Assembly (NCBI RefSeq): GCF_025231525.1
Contig: NZ_CP103057.1
Span: 558,001-622,000, forward strand
From: Sphingomonas endolithica
GTDB taxonomy: Bacteria; Pseudomonadota; Alphaproteobacteria; Sphingomonadales; Sphingomonadaceae
Length of the DNA stretch: 64,000 nucleotides
Reading direction: 5' to 3'
This document shows positions 16,650-26,196 of the stretch, one piece after another. Below the pieces are notes generated by a model. It had not been told where the DNA came from, ran no database searches, and saw only the letters and a program-made list of their open reading frames with translations. Both the position numbers and the translations under genes were made by a program. Numbering within the stretch: the stretch's first letter is position 1; every line of letters starts with the position of its first letter.

Positions 16650-18329
16650 GTGGCCGCTCAATACGCCTTCGTGATGAAGGACATGACCAAGACTTTCCCC
16701 GGCGCGCCCAAACCGGTGCTGTCGAACATCAACCTGCAATTCTACCAGGGTGCCAAGATCGGTATCGTCGGGCCGAACGGCGCCGGTAAATCGACGCTGA
16801 TGAAGATCATGGCCGGCGTCGATACCGATTTTACCGGCGAAGCGTGGCCGGGCGAGAACATCACCGTCGGCTATCTGGAGCAGGAGCCGGAGCTCGATCC
16901 GACCAAGACGGTGCTCGAAAACGTCAAGGACGGCGCGCGCGCGGCGGCCGACATGGTCGATCGCTTCAACGCGATCTCGGCCGAAATGGGCGATCCGCAG
17001 GACGACACCGATTTCGACGCGCTGATGGAGGAAATGGGCGATCTGCAGCAGAAGATCGACGCGGTCGATGGCTGGGCGCTCGACAGCCAGCTCGAGCTGG
17101 CGATGGAGGCTCTGCGCTGCCCGCCGTCGGACTCGCCGGTCACCAGCCTGTCGGGCGGTGAAAAGCGTCGCGTGGCGCTGACCCGGTTGCTGATCCAGAA
17201 GCCATCGATCCTGCTGCTCGACGAACCGACCAACCACCTTGATGCCGAGAGCGTCAAATGGCTGGAAAATCACCTCAAGGAATATGCCGGCGCGGTGCTG
17301 ATGATCACCCACGATCGCTATTTCCTCGACAATGTCGTGGAATGGATCCTGGAAATCGATCGCGGCAAGTACTTCCCCTACGAGGGCAATTACTCGACCT
17401 ATCTCGAGAAGAAGTCCAAGCGGCTCGAGCAGGAAGAGCGTGAGGATTCGAGCCGACAGACCGCGATCCGCAACGAGCTCGAATGGATTCGCCAGGGTGC
17501 CAAGGCGCGCCAGACCAAGTCCAAGGCGCGTATCGCCAAGTTCGACCAGTTGGTCGAGGCGCAGAGCAATCGCACACCCGGCAAGGCGCAGATCGTCATT
17601 CAGGTGCCCGAGCGGCTTGGCGGCAAGGTAATCGAGGTCGAGAACGTCTCCAAGGCGTATGGCGACAAATTGCTGTTCGAGAACCTGTCCTTCACGCTGC
17701 CCGCGGGCGGCATCGTCGGCGTGATCGGCCCCAACGGTGCCGGCAAGTCGACCTTGTTCAAGCTCATCATCGGCGGTGAGACACCGGACACCGGCACGAT
17801 CGACAAGGGCAGCACGGTGCGGCTCGGCTATGTCGACCAGAGCCGCGACCATCTCGACCCAAAAAAGAACGTCTGGGAGGAGATCTCCGACGGGCTGGAT
17901 TACATGAAGGTCAACGGCCACGATCAGTCGACGCGCGCTTATGTGGGTGCGTTCAACTTCAAGGGCGCCGACCAGCAGAAGAATGTCGGCAAGCTGTCGG
18001 GTGGTGAGCGCAACCGCGTCAATATCGCCAAGATGCTGAAGCGCGGCGGCAACGTGCTGCTGCTCGACGAGCCGACCAACGATCTCGACGTCGAGACGCT
18101 GGGTGCGCTGGAGGAAGCGATCGAGAATTTCGCCGGCTGCGCGGTGGTGATCAGCCATGACCGCTTCTTCCTCGATCGCCTCGCCACGCACATCCTGGCG
18201 TTCGAGGGCAACAGCCATGTCGAATGGTTCGAGGGGAATTTCGAGGCGTACGAGGAAGACAAGCGCCGCCGTATGGGCGATGCGGCCGATCGGCCGACAG
18301 CATTGGCGTACAAGAAGCTGACGCGATAA
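16650..18329 (+). CDS. ettA: Energy-dependent translational throttle protein EttA (ABC-F)
   Basis: This 559-residue ABC-F ATPase has two nucleotide-binding domains and no membrane segment. Domain 1 has Walker A GPNGAGKST (near 45), the signature LSGGEKRR and Walker B LLLDEPTNHLD. Domain 2 repeats GPNGAGKST, LSGGERNR and LLLDEPTNDLD. The long basic linker between them (KRLEQEEREDSSRQ onward) and the arm inserted in domain 1 fit EttA. EttA binds the ribosomal E site and gates the first peptide bond according to the ADP/ATP ratio. The chosen start is GTG at 16650 (VAAQYAFVM), seven bases after ACGGAG; the length then matches E. coli EttA (555). Confidence 0.93.
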   Translation: MAAQYAFVMKDMTKTFPGAPKPVLSNINLQFYQGAKIGIVGPNGAGKSTLMKIMAGVDTDFTGEAWPGENITVGYLEQEPELDPTKTVLENVKDGARAAADMVDRFNAISAEMGDPQDDTDFDALMEEMGDLQQKIDAVDGWALDSQLELAMEALRCPPSDSPVTSLSGGEKRRVALTRLLIQKPSILLLDEPTNHLDAESVKWLENHLKEYAGAVLMITHDRYFLDNVVEWILEIDRGKYFPYEGNYSTYLEKKSKRLEQEEREDSSRQTAIRNELEWIRQGAKARQTKSKARIAKFDQLVEAQSNRTPGKAQIVIQVPERLGGKVIEVENVSKAYGDKLLFENLSFTLPAGGIVGVIGPNGAGKSTLFKLIIGGETPDTGTIDKGSTVRLGYVDQSRDHLDPKKNVWEEISDGLDYMKVNGHDQSTRAYVGAFNFKGADQQKNVGKLSGGERNRVNIAKMLKRGGNVLLLDEPTNDLDVETLGALEEAIENFAGCAVVISHDRFFLDRLATHILAFEGNSHVEWFEGNFEAYEEDKRRRMGDAADRPTALAYKKLTR

Positions 18330-18375
18330 TATCTCCGCGGCCGATCGACAGCGATCGGCCGCGCTTGACCCGGCT

Positions 18376-18654
18376 TCAGGCGCCCAGACGCTTGGTGAAG
18401 CCCTTCAGCTTCGCGTCGTTAGCGGCCTGCACTTCCAGGTGATCGACGCGCGCCATTGCCGGACCCTCGCGCATCGCTTCGATCATCCGGTCGACGGCGT
18501 CGTCGTCGCCCGACACGATCGCTTCGACCGCGGTGCCGCAATTACGCACATAGCCGGTCACACCGAACACGCGCGCGCGGCTGACCGCCCAGTTGCGATA
18601 TCCCACGCCTTGTACCTTGCCCGTCACGATTACGCGGTGCGCCGACATGTCCAT
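18376..18654 (-). CDS. acyP: Acylphosphatase
   Basis: This 92-residue small enzyme hydrolyses acyl phosphates. The phosphate loop GKVQGVGYR ends in the catalytic Arg20. The catalytic Asn38 lies in VTGYVRNCGTAVEA. The length and the alternating beta-alpha-beta pattern match the family. GGGAGG lies about eight bases before the ATG at 18654; a second in-frame ATG is at 18648. It converges on ettA. Confidence 0.93.
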   Translation of the reverse strand: MDMSAHRVIVTGKVQGVGYRNWAVSRARVFGVTGYVRNCGTAVEAIVSGDDDAVDRMIEAMREGPAMARVDHLEVQAANDAKLKGFTKRLGA

Positions 18655-18829
18655 TACCCATCCTCCCGACCACGCGACCCCCGCGCGATCCTGGATCAAG
18701 CGCTATCACGCTTGCTGTCAGGCGAAAGGCTAGGCACCGCAATCTCGTCGTGATTTGAAGCGCTTCCGGCGCAGCTTGGTCTAAAATCGCGACGATCCGT
18801 TGGTTGGATCATAGGGTTGCATCGCGGTA

Positions 18830-20476
18830 CTACCGTCGCTGTGCATCGCTCTTCGCGCGCACGCCGGCGAACTCGGATCCAGCGCTCCACGTCGGCCAGA
18901 CCCCTGCTTTGCCCAGTTGCGTCCCCATCGTCTGGAAGAGCGCCACGTCCTCCGCGGCCCCGCGCAGGTCCCACCCGGCGTCCCAGGCATCGCAGGTCTT
19001 GTGATAGCAGGCCATGTAGCCGTCGAGCCAGCTCTGCCCGGCCACTTTGCCGCCGGTGCGCAGATCAGGCGCGCCGCCGAGCGCCATCAGCAGCAGCGAG
19101 GGCACCCCGCGCCGTACGACCGAAAAATGGTCGGCACGGTAGAACAGCCCGCGTTCGCTGAACGTTTCGGGCGTGATCGTGCGCCCTTGCGCCCGCGCCG
19201 CATCGGTCAGCACGGCATCGAGCGACGAATTGCCGGCACCGACGAGGATCACATCCCTGGCAGGGCCCGCAGTCTGAAGGATATCGAGCGCCAGGTTCGC
19301 CGCGGTCCTGGCCAGCGGATAAACCGGATGCGTCGCGTAATATTCCGACCCCAACAGGCCACGTTCCTCGCCGGTCCACAGTGCGAACACCATCGATCGA
19401 TCAAGCGCCGGCCCTGCCTTCAACACCCGTGCCAGCTCCAGCACGCCTGCTACGCCCAGCGCATCGTCGCTGGCGCCAGGGCGGATCGTCTTGCCCGACG
19501 CATCCGCCGGGCCCTTGCCATAGGCATCCCAATGCGCGCCGAACATCACGCTCTCGTCGGGGCGGCTCTTGCCAGGCAGCTTGGCGAGCACGTTGGCGCT
19601 TTCGACCCGCTCGACCGTCACCGGCAGCGACGCGGCGAATTTCAGCGGCAGCGCCACCGGCCTGAACGCGGCCGAGCGTGCCGCCTTGCGCAGCTTGGCC
19701 AAATCCTGCCCCGCATGCGCGAACATGCGCTCGGCGACTTCGTGCGCGATCCAGCCCTGCAGCGCCACGCGCTTGTCGTCGGCGCCCCGCACGATATCGT
19801 AATTCTCGCCGGCATTGGCCGACACGGTCGACCAGCCATAGCCCGCGCCCTCCGTGTCGTGCACGATCAGCGCGGCGACCGCACCGCGTCTCGCGGCCTC
19901 GTCGAACTTGTAGGTCCAACGGCCGTAATAGGTCATGCGACGATCGCCGAACTTGCCCTTGGCGTCTTCACCCGCCACCGCTTCGAAATCGGGATCGTTG
20001 ACCAGGAACACGGCGACCTTGCCGCGCAGGTCCACGCCCTTGAAATCGTCCCAGCCGAGCTCCGGCGCAGTCACGCCGTAGCCGACGAACACCATCGGCG
20101 CGCCGGCAATATCGATCCGCGGGGCCGCACCCACGGTGGTCAGATTGAGTTCGGCCGGCCGCACCAATGCGGTGCGCTTGCCGTCCGCCCCAATCAGGGC
20201 GGTCTCGCCTTGGCCGAGCTGGGTGTGGATCAGCGGCACCTTCTGTGTCCAAGCGCCGCCCGGACCGCCGGGCTGCAGACCCAGCGCCTTGAAGCGCTCG
20301 ATCAAATACGCAATCGTCTTGGTTTCGCCCGCCGTACCTGGCCCGCGCCCCTCGAAGTCGTCGGAAGCCAGCGTCTTGACGATCCCGGACAGTCGCGCCG
20401 GCTCCACCGCAACCGGGGGCTTCGTGGCACCGACCAGGCTCAGGGCGGCCAGCGTCAGGGCAGTCGTGCGTTTCAT
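18830..20476 (-). CDS. Secreted M28-family zinc peptidase
   Basis: This 548-residue protein has a short signal-like N-terminus (MKRTTALTLAALSLVGA). An M28 core interrupted by a PA domain (about 130-270) follows. Zinc ligands and catalytic residues are visible as HWDAYG, ASDDALG, TGEERGLLGSEYY, LALDILQ and RADHFSV. It starts at the ATG at 20476, whose A is the last base of the upstream gene's stop (TGATG), so it is probably translated from the same mRNA as the NYN-domain gene. The role is likely nutrient peptide processing. It is distinct from the M28 gene at 15077-16498, with which it shares only the fold. Confidence 0.87.
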   Translation of the reverse strand: MKRTTALTLAALSLVGATKPPVAVEPARLSGIVKTLASDDFEGRGPGTAGETKTIAYLIERFKALGLQPGGPGGAWTQKVPLIHTQLGQGETALIGADGKRTALVRPAELNLTTVGAAPRIDIAGAPMVFVGYGVTAPELGWDDFKGVDLRGKVAVFLVNDPDFEAVAGEDAKGKFGDRRMTYYGRWTYKFDEAARRGAVAALIVHDTEGAGYGWSTVSANAGENYDIVRGADDKRVALQGWIAHEVAERMFAHAGQDLAKLRKAARSAAFRPVALPLKFAASLPVTVERVESANVLAKLPGKSRPDESVMFGAHWDAYGKGPADASGKTIRPGASDDALGVAGVLELARVLKAGPALDRSMVFALWTGEERGLLGSEYYATHPVYPLARTAANLALDILQTAGPARDVILVGAGNSSLDAVLTDAARAQGRTITPETFSERGLFYRADHFSVVRRGVPSLLLMALGGAPDLRTGGKVAGQSWLDGYMACYHKTCDAWDAGWDLRGAAEDVALFQTMGTQLGKAGVWPTWSAGSEFAGVRAKSDAQRR

Positions 20477-21258
20477 CAGCGTACTCGCTTCACATAAGTG
20501 CGGCCCTCGCGCACTTCAGCGCGGAACTCGGGCAGGGTGGCGATCAGGTCGGCCAGCTTGGAGAAGCCATAACTGCGCACGTCGAAGCTCGATCGGTTGC
20601 CGGCGATCCGCCCGACCTCCGACACGCTGGCAAAGCCGTCGGCATCGCGCTTGGCCGCCTTCCACGCGTCGCCAAGCAGCTTGACCAATTCCTCGCCAAC
20701 CGGCGCCGCGGCATCCTTGCCCGGGGCAGGCGGCGGGGGTGGCGCCGCCGGCGTCGAGGCGATGGCCGGTTTTGCCGGCTTGGCGAGGATCGCAGGCGGC
20801 AGCGGCATCTCTACCTGTACGGCAAGGCCCGTCACGTCGATGAACCGCGTGCAGGCTTGACGAAATCCCTCGGGCGTCCGCGACGAGCCGAAGCCATAGA
20901 CCGGCAGCCCCTCCTGGCGGATGCGCATCACCAGCGGCATGAAATCGCTGTCCGACGACATGATCCCAAAGCCGGTGACGCGCCCGCGGTACAGCAGGTC
21001 CATCGCATCCACCGTCATCTTCATGTCGGTCGCGTTCTTGCCCTTGGTGATGTCGAATTGCTGCTGCGGTTCGATACCATGCTTCAGCGTCAGCGCCGCC
21101 CAGGTCTTAAGCCCCGGCTTGCTCCAATTACCATAAGCGCGCCGCACGTTGACCGCGCCGAGATCGGCTAGCACCGTCAGCACCGGATCGAGCGAGGATG
21201 GCTGCGCATTGTCGGCGTCGATCAGCAAGGCGACGTTTCGGGTAGGATCGTCGCTCAC
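20476..21258 (-). CDS. NYN/PIN-like ribonuclease-fold protein with C-terminal LOTUS (OST-HTH) domain
   Basis: This 260-residue protein starts at GTG 21258. Residues 8-150 form a NYN (DUF88) domain: acidic LLIDADN (Asp14, Asp16), FDITKGKNATDMKMTVDAMDLL with a conserved Asp, and IMSSDSDFMPL carry the carboxylates expected in a metal-dependent RNase fold. A proline/alanine linker (about 155-180) leads to a winged-helix OST-HTH/LOTUS domain (about 188-260, VGRIAGNRSSFDVRSYGFSKLADLI). LOTUS domains bind RNA, often G-rich or G-quadruplex RNA. The protein is probably an RNA-processing or RNA-decay factor; its target is unknown. Its stop overlaps the start of the M28 peptidase. Confidence 0.83.
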   Translation of the reverse strand: MSDDPTRNVALLIDADNAQPSSLDPVLTVLADLGAVNVRRAYGNWSKPGLKTWAALTLKHGIEPQQQFDITKGKNATDMKMTVDAMDLLYRGRVTGFGIMSSDSDFMPLVMRIRQEGLPVYGFGSSRTPEGFRQACTRFIDVTGLAVQVEMPLPPAILAKPAKPAIASTPAAPPPPPAPGKDAAAPVGEELVKLLGDAWKAAKRDADGFASVSEVGRIAGNRSSFDVRSYGFSKLADLIATLPEFRAEVREGRTYVKRVR

Positions 21259-21312
21259 TATCGGTCTCCGTTGATTGCTCGCACGGGGCCTATCAGCGAC
21301 AGGCGGGCGATG

Positions 21313-21804
21313 TCACGCCTGAATGGCGGCAGGATAGTCGATCGCGATCACTTCATATTCGCGCTCGCCGCCGGGCAGTTCGGCACGCCGTACATCGCCG
21401 ATGCCCGCGCCACGCAGCGCTCGGGCGAGCGGCGCGTTCCAGCCGATCCGCCCGTCGCCGGCATCCGTCTCGTCATCGCCGACAATGGTCAGCGTGCGGT
21501 GCTGGTCGTCCTCATCGGCAATGGTGACGGTCGCGCCGAAATAGACGCGCGTCCGGTCGGGCTGCTGCGCCGGATCGACGACCTTAGCCGCCTTCATGCG
21601 CCGTGCCAGGAACCCCGCCCGACGATCAATCTCGCGCAGCCGCTTGCGGCCATAGATATAGTCGCCATTCTCCGAGCGATCGCCATTGCCCGCCGCCCAG
21701 GAGATCACGTCGACCAGCTTGGGCCGTTCCTCGCCCAGCAACTGGCGGTATTCGGCACTCAGCGCGGCATAGCCCGCAGGCGTGATGTAGTTCGGGCGAT
21801 CCAT
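21313..21804 (-). CDS. greB: Transcription elongation factor GreB
   Basis: This 163-residue GreA/GreB-family factor rescues backtracked RNA polymerase by stimulating transcript cleavage. The N-terminal coiled coil (about 1-75) has the acidic tip GDRSENGDYIYG, with the Asp and Glu needed for cleavage. The C-terminal FKBP-like domain starts near 80. KRLREIDRRAGFLARRM is characteristic of GreB rather than GreA. It lies downstream of the lytic transglycosylase on the same strand. Confidence 0.88.
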   Translation of the reverse strand: MDRPNYITPAGYAALSAEYRQLLGEERPKLVDVISWAAGNGDRSENGDYIYGRKRLREIDRRAGFLARRMKAAKVVDPAQQPDRTRVYFGATVTIADEDDQHRTLTIVGDDETDAGDGRIGWNAPLARALRGAGIGDVRRAELPGGEREYEVIAIDYPAAIQA

Positions 21805-21815
21805 GTTCTTCTCAT

Positions 21816-21836
21816 CCCCTCCCCGGAAGAGAGGGG
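21816..21836. repeat. Small GC-rich hairpin between slt and greB
   Basis: CCCCTC pairs with GAGGGG around a nine-base loop in the 39-base spacer. It resembles the other CCCCTCCC-type intergenic palindromes in this window rather than a terminator. Confidence 0.4.
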
Positions 21837-21843
21837 CTCATCC

Positions 21844-23835
21844 TCAGCCAGGCTTGCCCTTGCCGAGATACCAGCTGATCTTGTTGCTCGCCCCTGCCGA
21901 GCGCGCCCGTGTCGGGTTGATCAGATCGTACACCACGGCATTCTCCAGCACGCGTTGCACATAGTTGCGCGTCTCCTGGATCGGGATCGCCTCGATCCAG
22001 TCGACCACGTCGACCGTGCCGGAGCGCGGATCGCCATTGGCGCGCAGCCATTTGTTCACGTTGCCGGGGCCGGCATTGTATGCCGCCACCGCCAGGGGAT
22101 AGCTGCCGAACTGCGCATAGATGCGCTGGAAATAGCTCGATCCGAGCTGGATGTTGTAATCGGTGTCCGTGGTCAGCGCCGTGGTATCGTAGGACAAGCC
22201 CAGCTTCCCCGCGGTCTCGCGCGCGGTGCCGGGCATGAGCTGCATCAGCCCACGCGCACCGGCATGGCTCACCGCGGCACGATCGAACTGGCTTTCCTGC
22301 CGCGCGATGGCATGAATCATCGTCCAGTTGCTCGCCTGCGTATCGGGCACACGCACCTGCGGGAAGGCGACCGCGGTATAATCGGTCAGGCCATTCTGGG
22401 CTGCGCTACGCCCGACCATCACGCCGAGATCCGGGCGGCCGATAGACTTCGACAATTCGGTCGCCAGCGTGTGATCGGTGTCGCTCTTGGCGTCGATCGC
22501 GATTTGGCGGACGAACAGGCTCTGGTCTTCCCAGCGACCATAGCTGCCGAGATATTGCGCGACGCGCACGACCTCGCGGTTCATAAAGGCGGCGCGCACC
22601 GTCGGATCGATCGTGCGCGGGGCAGGGGCGCCGGGCGCAGTCAGCGGCCGGCCGATCCGTTCGATCGCCAGCTGGCCATAGAACAGGTCGCGATACCCGG
22701 CGGCCTTGCCGAAGAACGTTGCCGCCTCGGCCTGCCGTCCGGCCGACTCCGCCGCGCGGCCGGCCCAATAATAGCCCTTGGACTGCGACTGCGGCGTGGC
22801 CGATCCGCGCGCATAGCGATCGAACATGCCGATCGCGTCGGCGGCGCGATATGTCTTCTTCAGCGCGGTCTGCCCGGCGAGCCATACCAGGCTGGTATAA
22901 TCGTCGCGCTCGCCAAGCGGCGTCTTGCCGACGTCGGTACCGGCCGGATAGGCATCGTCGACCTTGCTCGCGATGTCGTAGGCGAGCTGGTACTGCCCGT
23001 CATTCGCCGCCTCGCGCGCGTTGGTCAGCAACACCTCGAACCATTCCTCGACATTGCCGGGGCGCATCGCCAGCACGCGCGGCCGCGCCAGCCAGGCACG
23101 GGCACTCGGCGCCGCGGCGCTAGCACGCAGCCAGGTTGCGCGATCGGCGATATAGCCGGGATCGTTGGCGCCGAGCGCCTCGGTCTGGCTCGACAGCGCA
23201 CTGGCCGCCGGCGAGTTCATGCGGAAGGCGAGCCGCGCCTCGAAGATCAGGCGTCTGGCCGGGCTGACATAGGCGATCTGGCGCTGCGCCGAACTGGTCG
23301 ACGCCTGCCACAACAACGCGTCCATCCGCGCATCATGGTCGGCGGGCGTCAGCGCCCCGGAGAAGCTGGAGATCAGCAGCGCTTCGCTGGGGGCGGGCAG
23401 GGCGCCCATCGTCCAAGCCTTGCGCGCGGTGCGATACGCCTCGTCGCGCTGGCCGGTGACCGACAGGGCCTGCGCGAACGCCGCACCGCCGCCCGCGGTC
23501 AATGGTGGGAAGCGTCGAAAATAGGTTACGACGCTGGCCGGGGACCAATTGCCTCCGGTCAGCGTCCGCTCCGCCGACCGCCGCATCGCCATCTCGCCCG
23601 GCCAGCCGGGATGCGCGAGCAGGAAGCGTGCATAATTGTCGAACGGATAGGAGTCGGACTGGCGGAGCGAATTCCACTCCGCCACGGCCGAGGCGAGCGC
23701 GGGCTGCGCCGGCATCTGCGCCTGCGCCTGAACTAATTGTTGTACGCGGCCCCAGCCGAGCTGTTCCTGCGTGACACCAGCCAGGGCGACGCCCGAACTT
23801 GCCAGCAGACCGAATTTGAAAATCGACGGGATCAT
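21844..23835 (-). CDS. slt: Soluble lytic murein transglycosylase (Slt family)
   Basis: This 663-residue periplasmic protein has a signal-like start (MIPSIFKFGLLASSGVALA). A long helical superhelix (about 30-490) is followed by the SLT catalytic domain. The catalytic Glu514 is in IARQESQFD, followed by HAGARGLMQLMPGTA and AAYNAGPGNVNKWL, the conserved goose-lysozyme-like motifs. It should cleave peptidoglycan glycan strands to give 1,6-anhydromuropeptides. It diverges from dapA with an 87-base shared upstream region. Confidence 0.92.
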   Translation of the reverse strand: MIPSIFKFGLLASSGVALAGVTQEQLGWGRVQQLVQAQAQMPAQPALASAVAEWNSLRQSDSYPFDNYARFLLAHPGWPGEMAMRRSAERTLTGGNWSPASVVTYFRRFPPLTAGGGAAFAQALSVTGQRDEAYRTARKAWTMGALPAPSEALLISSFSGALTPADHDARMDALLWQASTSSAQRQIAYVSPARRLIFEARLAFRMNSPAASALSSQTEALGANDPGYIADRATWLRASAAAPSARAWLARPRVLAMRPGNVEEWFEVLLTNAREAANDGQYQLAYDIASKVDDAYPAGTDVGKTPLGERDDYTSLVWLAGQTALKKTYRAADAIGMFDRYARGSATPQSQSKGYYWAGRAAESAGRQAEAATFFGKAAGYRDLFYGQLAIERIGRPLTAPGAPAPRTIDPTVRAAFMNREVVRVAQYLGSYGRWEDQSLFVRQIAIDAKSDTDHTLATELSKSIGRPDLGVMVGRSAAQNGLTDYTAVAFPQVRVPDTQASNWTMIHAIARQESQFDRAAVSHAGARGLMQLMPGTARETAGKLGLSYDTTALTTDTDYNIQLGSSYFQRIYAQFGSYPLAVAAYNAGPGNVNKWLRANGDPRSGTVDVVDWIEAIPIQETRNYVQRVLENAVVYDLINPTRARSAGASNKISWYLGKGKPG

Positions 23836-23922
23836 GCGTGCAGTCTATGGGACGCCACATTGTTTGTCAGTGAACAAATCAGCAAAACCCGGCATTTATC
23901 GCCGCGCAGGAGCATATTGCGC

Positions 23923-24804
23923 ATGTTTTCCGGATCGATCCCGGCACTCGTCACACCGTTCGCCACCGATGGCAGCTTTGCCGAGGGCGCCTATCGCGAC
24001 TTTATCGAATGGCAAATCGCCGAAGGTTCGACCGGGCTGGTCCCCTGCGGCACGACCGGGGAGGCCGCTACGCTGACCGCTGCCGAGCATTTCGAAGCGG
24101 TGCGCGTGTGCGTCGATCAGGCGAAGGGCAGGGTGCCCGTCATCGCTGGCGCCGGCTCGAACGATACGCGGGTCGCGATCCAGAACATTCAGGCTGCCAA
24201 GGAAGCCGGCGCGACGGCCGCTTTGATGGTGCCGCCTTACTATAACCGTCCGAACCAGGAGGGTATCTTTCGGCACTTCGAGGCGGTCGCAAACAGCTGT
24301 GACTTGCCGATCGTGCTCTACAACGTGCCGGGCCGTACCGTGACCGATATCGCGGTCGAGACCATCGGGCGCATCGCCCATGCCTTCCCCAGCGTCGTCG
24401 GCATCAAGGACGCGACCGGCATTATCCAGCGCGCATCGGCGCAACGGCTCGCGGCCGGCGCGCATTTCTGCCAATTGTCGGGCAATGACGACATGGCGCT
24501 GGCCTTCAATGCCAGCGGTGGGGTCGGCTGCATCTCGGTCACCGCCAATGTAGCCCCCAGACTGTGCGCCGAATTCCAGGCGGCTTGTGCGGACGAGGAT
24601 TACACGCTGGCGCTCGACCTGCACGACCGTCTCTTCCCGCTGCATGTCGCCCTGTTCACCGATGCGTCGCCCGGGCCGGTCAAATATGCGCTCGGCAAGC
24701 TCAAGCCAGACTGGCCGATGCACCTGCGCCTACCGATGACTCCGGCGGGGGAGGCCAGCCGGGCAGCGGTCGATGCGGCGATGGTAAGCGCTGGCGTGGC
24801 CTAA
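23923..24804 (+). CDS. dapA: 4-hydroxy-tetrahydrodipicolinate synthase
   Basis: This 293-residue TIM-barrel aldolase condenses pyruvate with aspartate semialdehyde in the lysine and diaminopimelate pathway. The Schiff-base lysine is Lys162 in VGIKDATG. The GTTGEAATL motif lies near 43-51, and LYNVPGRT has the catalytic Tyr. The ATG at 23923 follows AGGAG by ten bases; a TTG six bases earlier is possible. The length matches the family. Confidence 0.94.
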   Translation: MFSGSIPALVTPFATDGSFAEGAYRDFIEWQIAEGSTGLVPCGTTGEAATLTAAEHFEAVRVCVDQAKGRVPVIAGAGSNDTRVAIQNIQAAKEAGATAALMVPPYYNRPNQEGIFRHFEAVANSCDLPIVLYNVPGRTVTDIAVETIGRIAHAFPSVVGIKDATGIIQRASAQRLAAGAHFCQLSGNDDMALAFNASGGVGCISVTANVAPRLCAEFQAACADEDYTLALDLHDRLFPLHVALFTDASPGPVKYALGKLKPDWPMHLRLPMTPAGEASRAAVDAAMVSAGVA

Positions 24805-24811
24805 CCCTTCT

Positions 24812-24832
24812 CCCCTCCCTGGAAGGGAGGGG
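24812..24832. repeat. GC-rich palindrome downstream of dapA
   Basis: CCCCTCCCT pairs perfectly with AGGGAGGGG around a three-base loop eight bases after the dapA stop. It continues as CCAGGGGTGGGTG, a form repeated in REP-type elements. It may also act as the 3' end of the dapA mRNA, although no T-run follows. Confidence 0.5.
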
Positions 24833-24967
24833 CCAGGGGTGGGTGAATCCGTCAAGCAACGTTGGTGGAAAGGCGAGCGGGCACTTCATCCACCTCGCTC
24901 TTCCGAAGCTTAGCAACAAAACACCCGCTTCCCTTCCTCCCTCCGCCCCCCTACATCGCTGCCTCCC

Positions 24968-25450
24968 ATGGCCAGACCCAAACCCGCCACCTTCGAAAAG
25001 ACCAAGGTCGTCGCCGAGAACCGGCGCGCCAAGTTCGACTATTTCATCGAGACGGTGTTCGAGGCGGGCATCGCCCTGGTCGGCACCGAAGTGAAATCGC
25101 TTCGCACCGGGCAGGGCTCGATCGTCGAGAGTTATGCCGAGGTGAAGGACGGGCAGGTCCATCTGATCAATTCGAACATCCCCGAATTCAGCCATGGCAA
25201 CCGCTTCAACCACGAACCCAAGCGTCCGCGTAAGCTCCTGCTGCATGAGCGCGAGATCAAGAAGATGTTCGGGGCGGTGATGCGCGACGGCATGACGCTC
25301 GTGCCGCTGTCGATCTACTTCAACCCGTCGGGCAGGGCCAAGATCGAGCTGGCGCTGGCCAAGGGCAAGAAGGCGCACGACAAACGCGATACGATCAAGG
25401 AACGCGAGTGGAAGCGGGACCAGGGCCGGATCATGCGTGATCGTGGCTGA
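24968..25450 (+). CDS. smpB: SsrA-binding protein SmpB
   Basis: This 160-residue protein delivers tmRNA to stalled ribosomes. The N-terminal barrel has [15 protein letters not shown] and the tmRNA-contacting segments [14 protein letters not shown] and [20 protein letters not shown]. The basic C-terminal tail ([21 protein letters not shown]) enters the mRNA channel. The start at 24968 (MARPKPATF) gives the typical length; no strong ribosome site is visible. Confidence 0.95.
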   Translation: MARPKPATFEKTKVVAENRRAKFDYFIETVFEAGIALVGTEVKSLRTGQGSIVESYAEVKDGQVHLINSNIPEFSHGNRFNHEPKRPRKLLLHEREIKKMFGAVMRDGMTLVPLSIYFNPSGRAKIELALAKGKKAHDKRDTIKEREWKRDQGRIMRDRG

Positions 25451-25604
25451 GAAACCGCCCATTATAATCGACAATGCATCCGGCGATGCTGTGTCAAGCT
25501 TGTCAGAGCACGTCCGTTTGCAGCCTGACACTTCGGCTCAGCAGAGTAAAATGCTCGATGTGCGACGGATCGGCGAAGGTCGCTTCGAGGGTTCTGCGTC
25601 AGCG

Positions 25605-26180
25605 ATGCCCCTCAAAAAACCGGGTATCTTCACGCGCCTCGCTGCTTGGTGGCGCCGCTCGATGCCGACGCGCGAGAGCCTGGAGCACAATCGTTTCCTG
25701 AAACCCGTCGCACACCGCGTGCTTGCTCCCGAATTGTGGCGCTTCACCCGTCGTTCCGTGCCCCGTGGCGTGGCATTGGGCATGGTCACCGGCATCCTGT
25801 TCCCGGTCGCGCAGATCGTGCTGTCGGCGATCTTCGCGCTGCCCTTTCGGGCCAACATTCCGACCGCCGCGGCGACGACCTTCATCACCAACCCGCTGAC
25901 GACGCCGCTCTTCTGGCTTGCCTCCTACTGGATCGGTGGACGCGTCCTGCGGTTGGATTCGCAAGTGCCAGGGTCGCCGATCGCCGGGGCGGTGGAGGCG
26001 AACTCTAGCTGGATCCACTGGTTATGGGCCGGCGCATTGCCGTCGTTCGTGATCGGCCTGGTGATCATCACCATCGTCTTCTCGGTCGCTGGCTATGCGC
26101 TGAGCGCGCTCGGCTGGCGGCTGTGGATCGCGCATAAGTGGCGGCATCGTCACCACAAGATCGACGCAGCTAACGGCTGA
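25605..26180 (+). CDS. DUF2062 membrane protein
   Basis: This 191-residue protein matches the DUF2062 pattern. It has a basic amphipathic N-terminus (RLAAWWRRSMPTRESLEHNRFLKP), then SVPRGVALGMVTGILFPV. Membrane helices follow, with NIPTAAATTFITNPLTTPLFW and a further pair near 130-175. Family members are often annotated near polysaccharide or lipid genes, but their function is unestablished. The start is taken at 25605 because the residues upstream (25437-25604) look non-conserved and overlap smpB; an ATG at 25551 remains possible. Confidence 0.78.
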   Translation: MPLKKPGIFTRLAAWWRRSMPTRESLEHNRFLKPVAHRVLAPELWRFTRRSVPRGVALGMVTGILFPVAQIVLSAIFALPFRANIPTAAATTFITNPLTTPLFWLASYWIGGRVLRLDSQVPGSPIAGAVEANSSWIHWLWAGALPSFVIGLVIITIVFSVAGYALSALGWRLWIAHKWRHRHHKIDAANG

Positions 26181-26196
26181 CCGTATCCTTCTTGTT

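Noticed and set aside
16539..18218. 559-codon minus-strand open frame opposite ettA
   Set aside because: The plus strand encodes a textbook ABC-F protein; the antisense frame has no recognisable domain.
21271..23736. 821-codon plus-strand open frame opposite slt and greB
   Set aside because: It is antisense to two clear genes, is rich in Arg, His and Gly with no domain, and arises from the third-position GC bias of the minus-strand genes.
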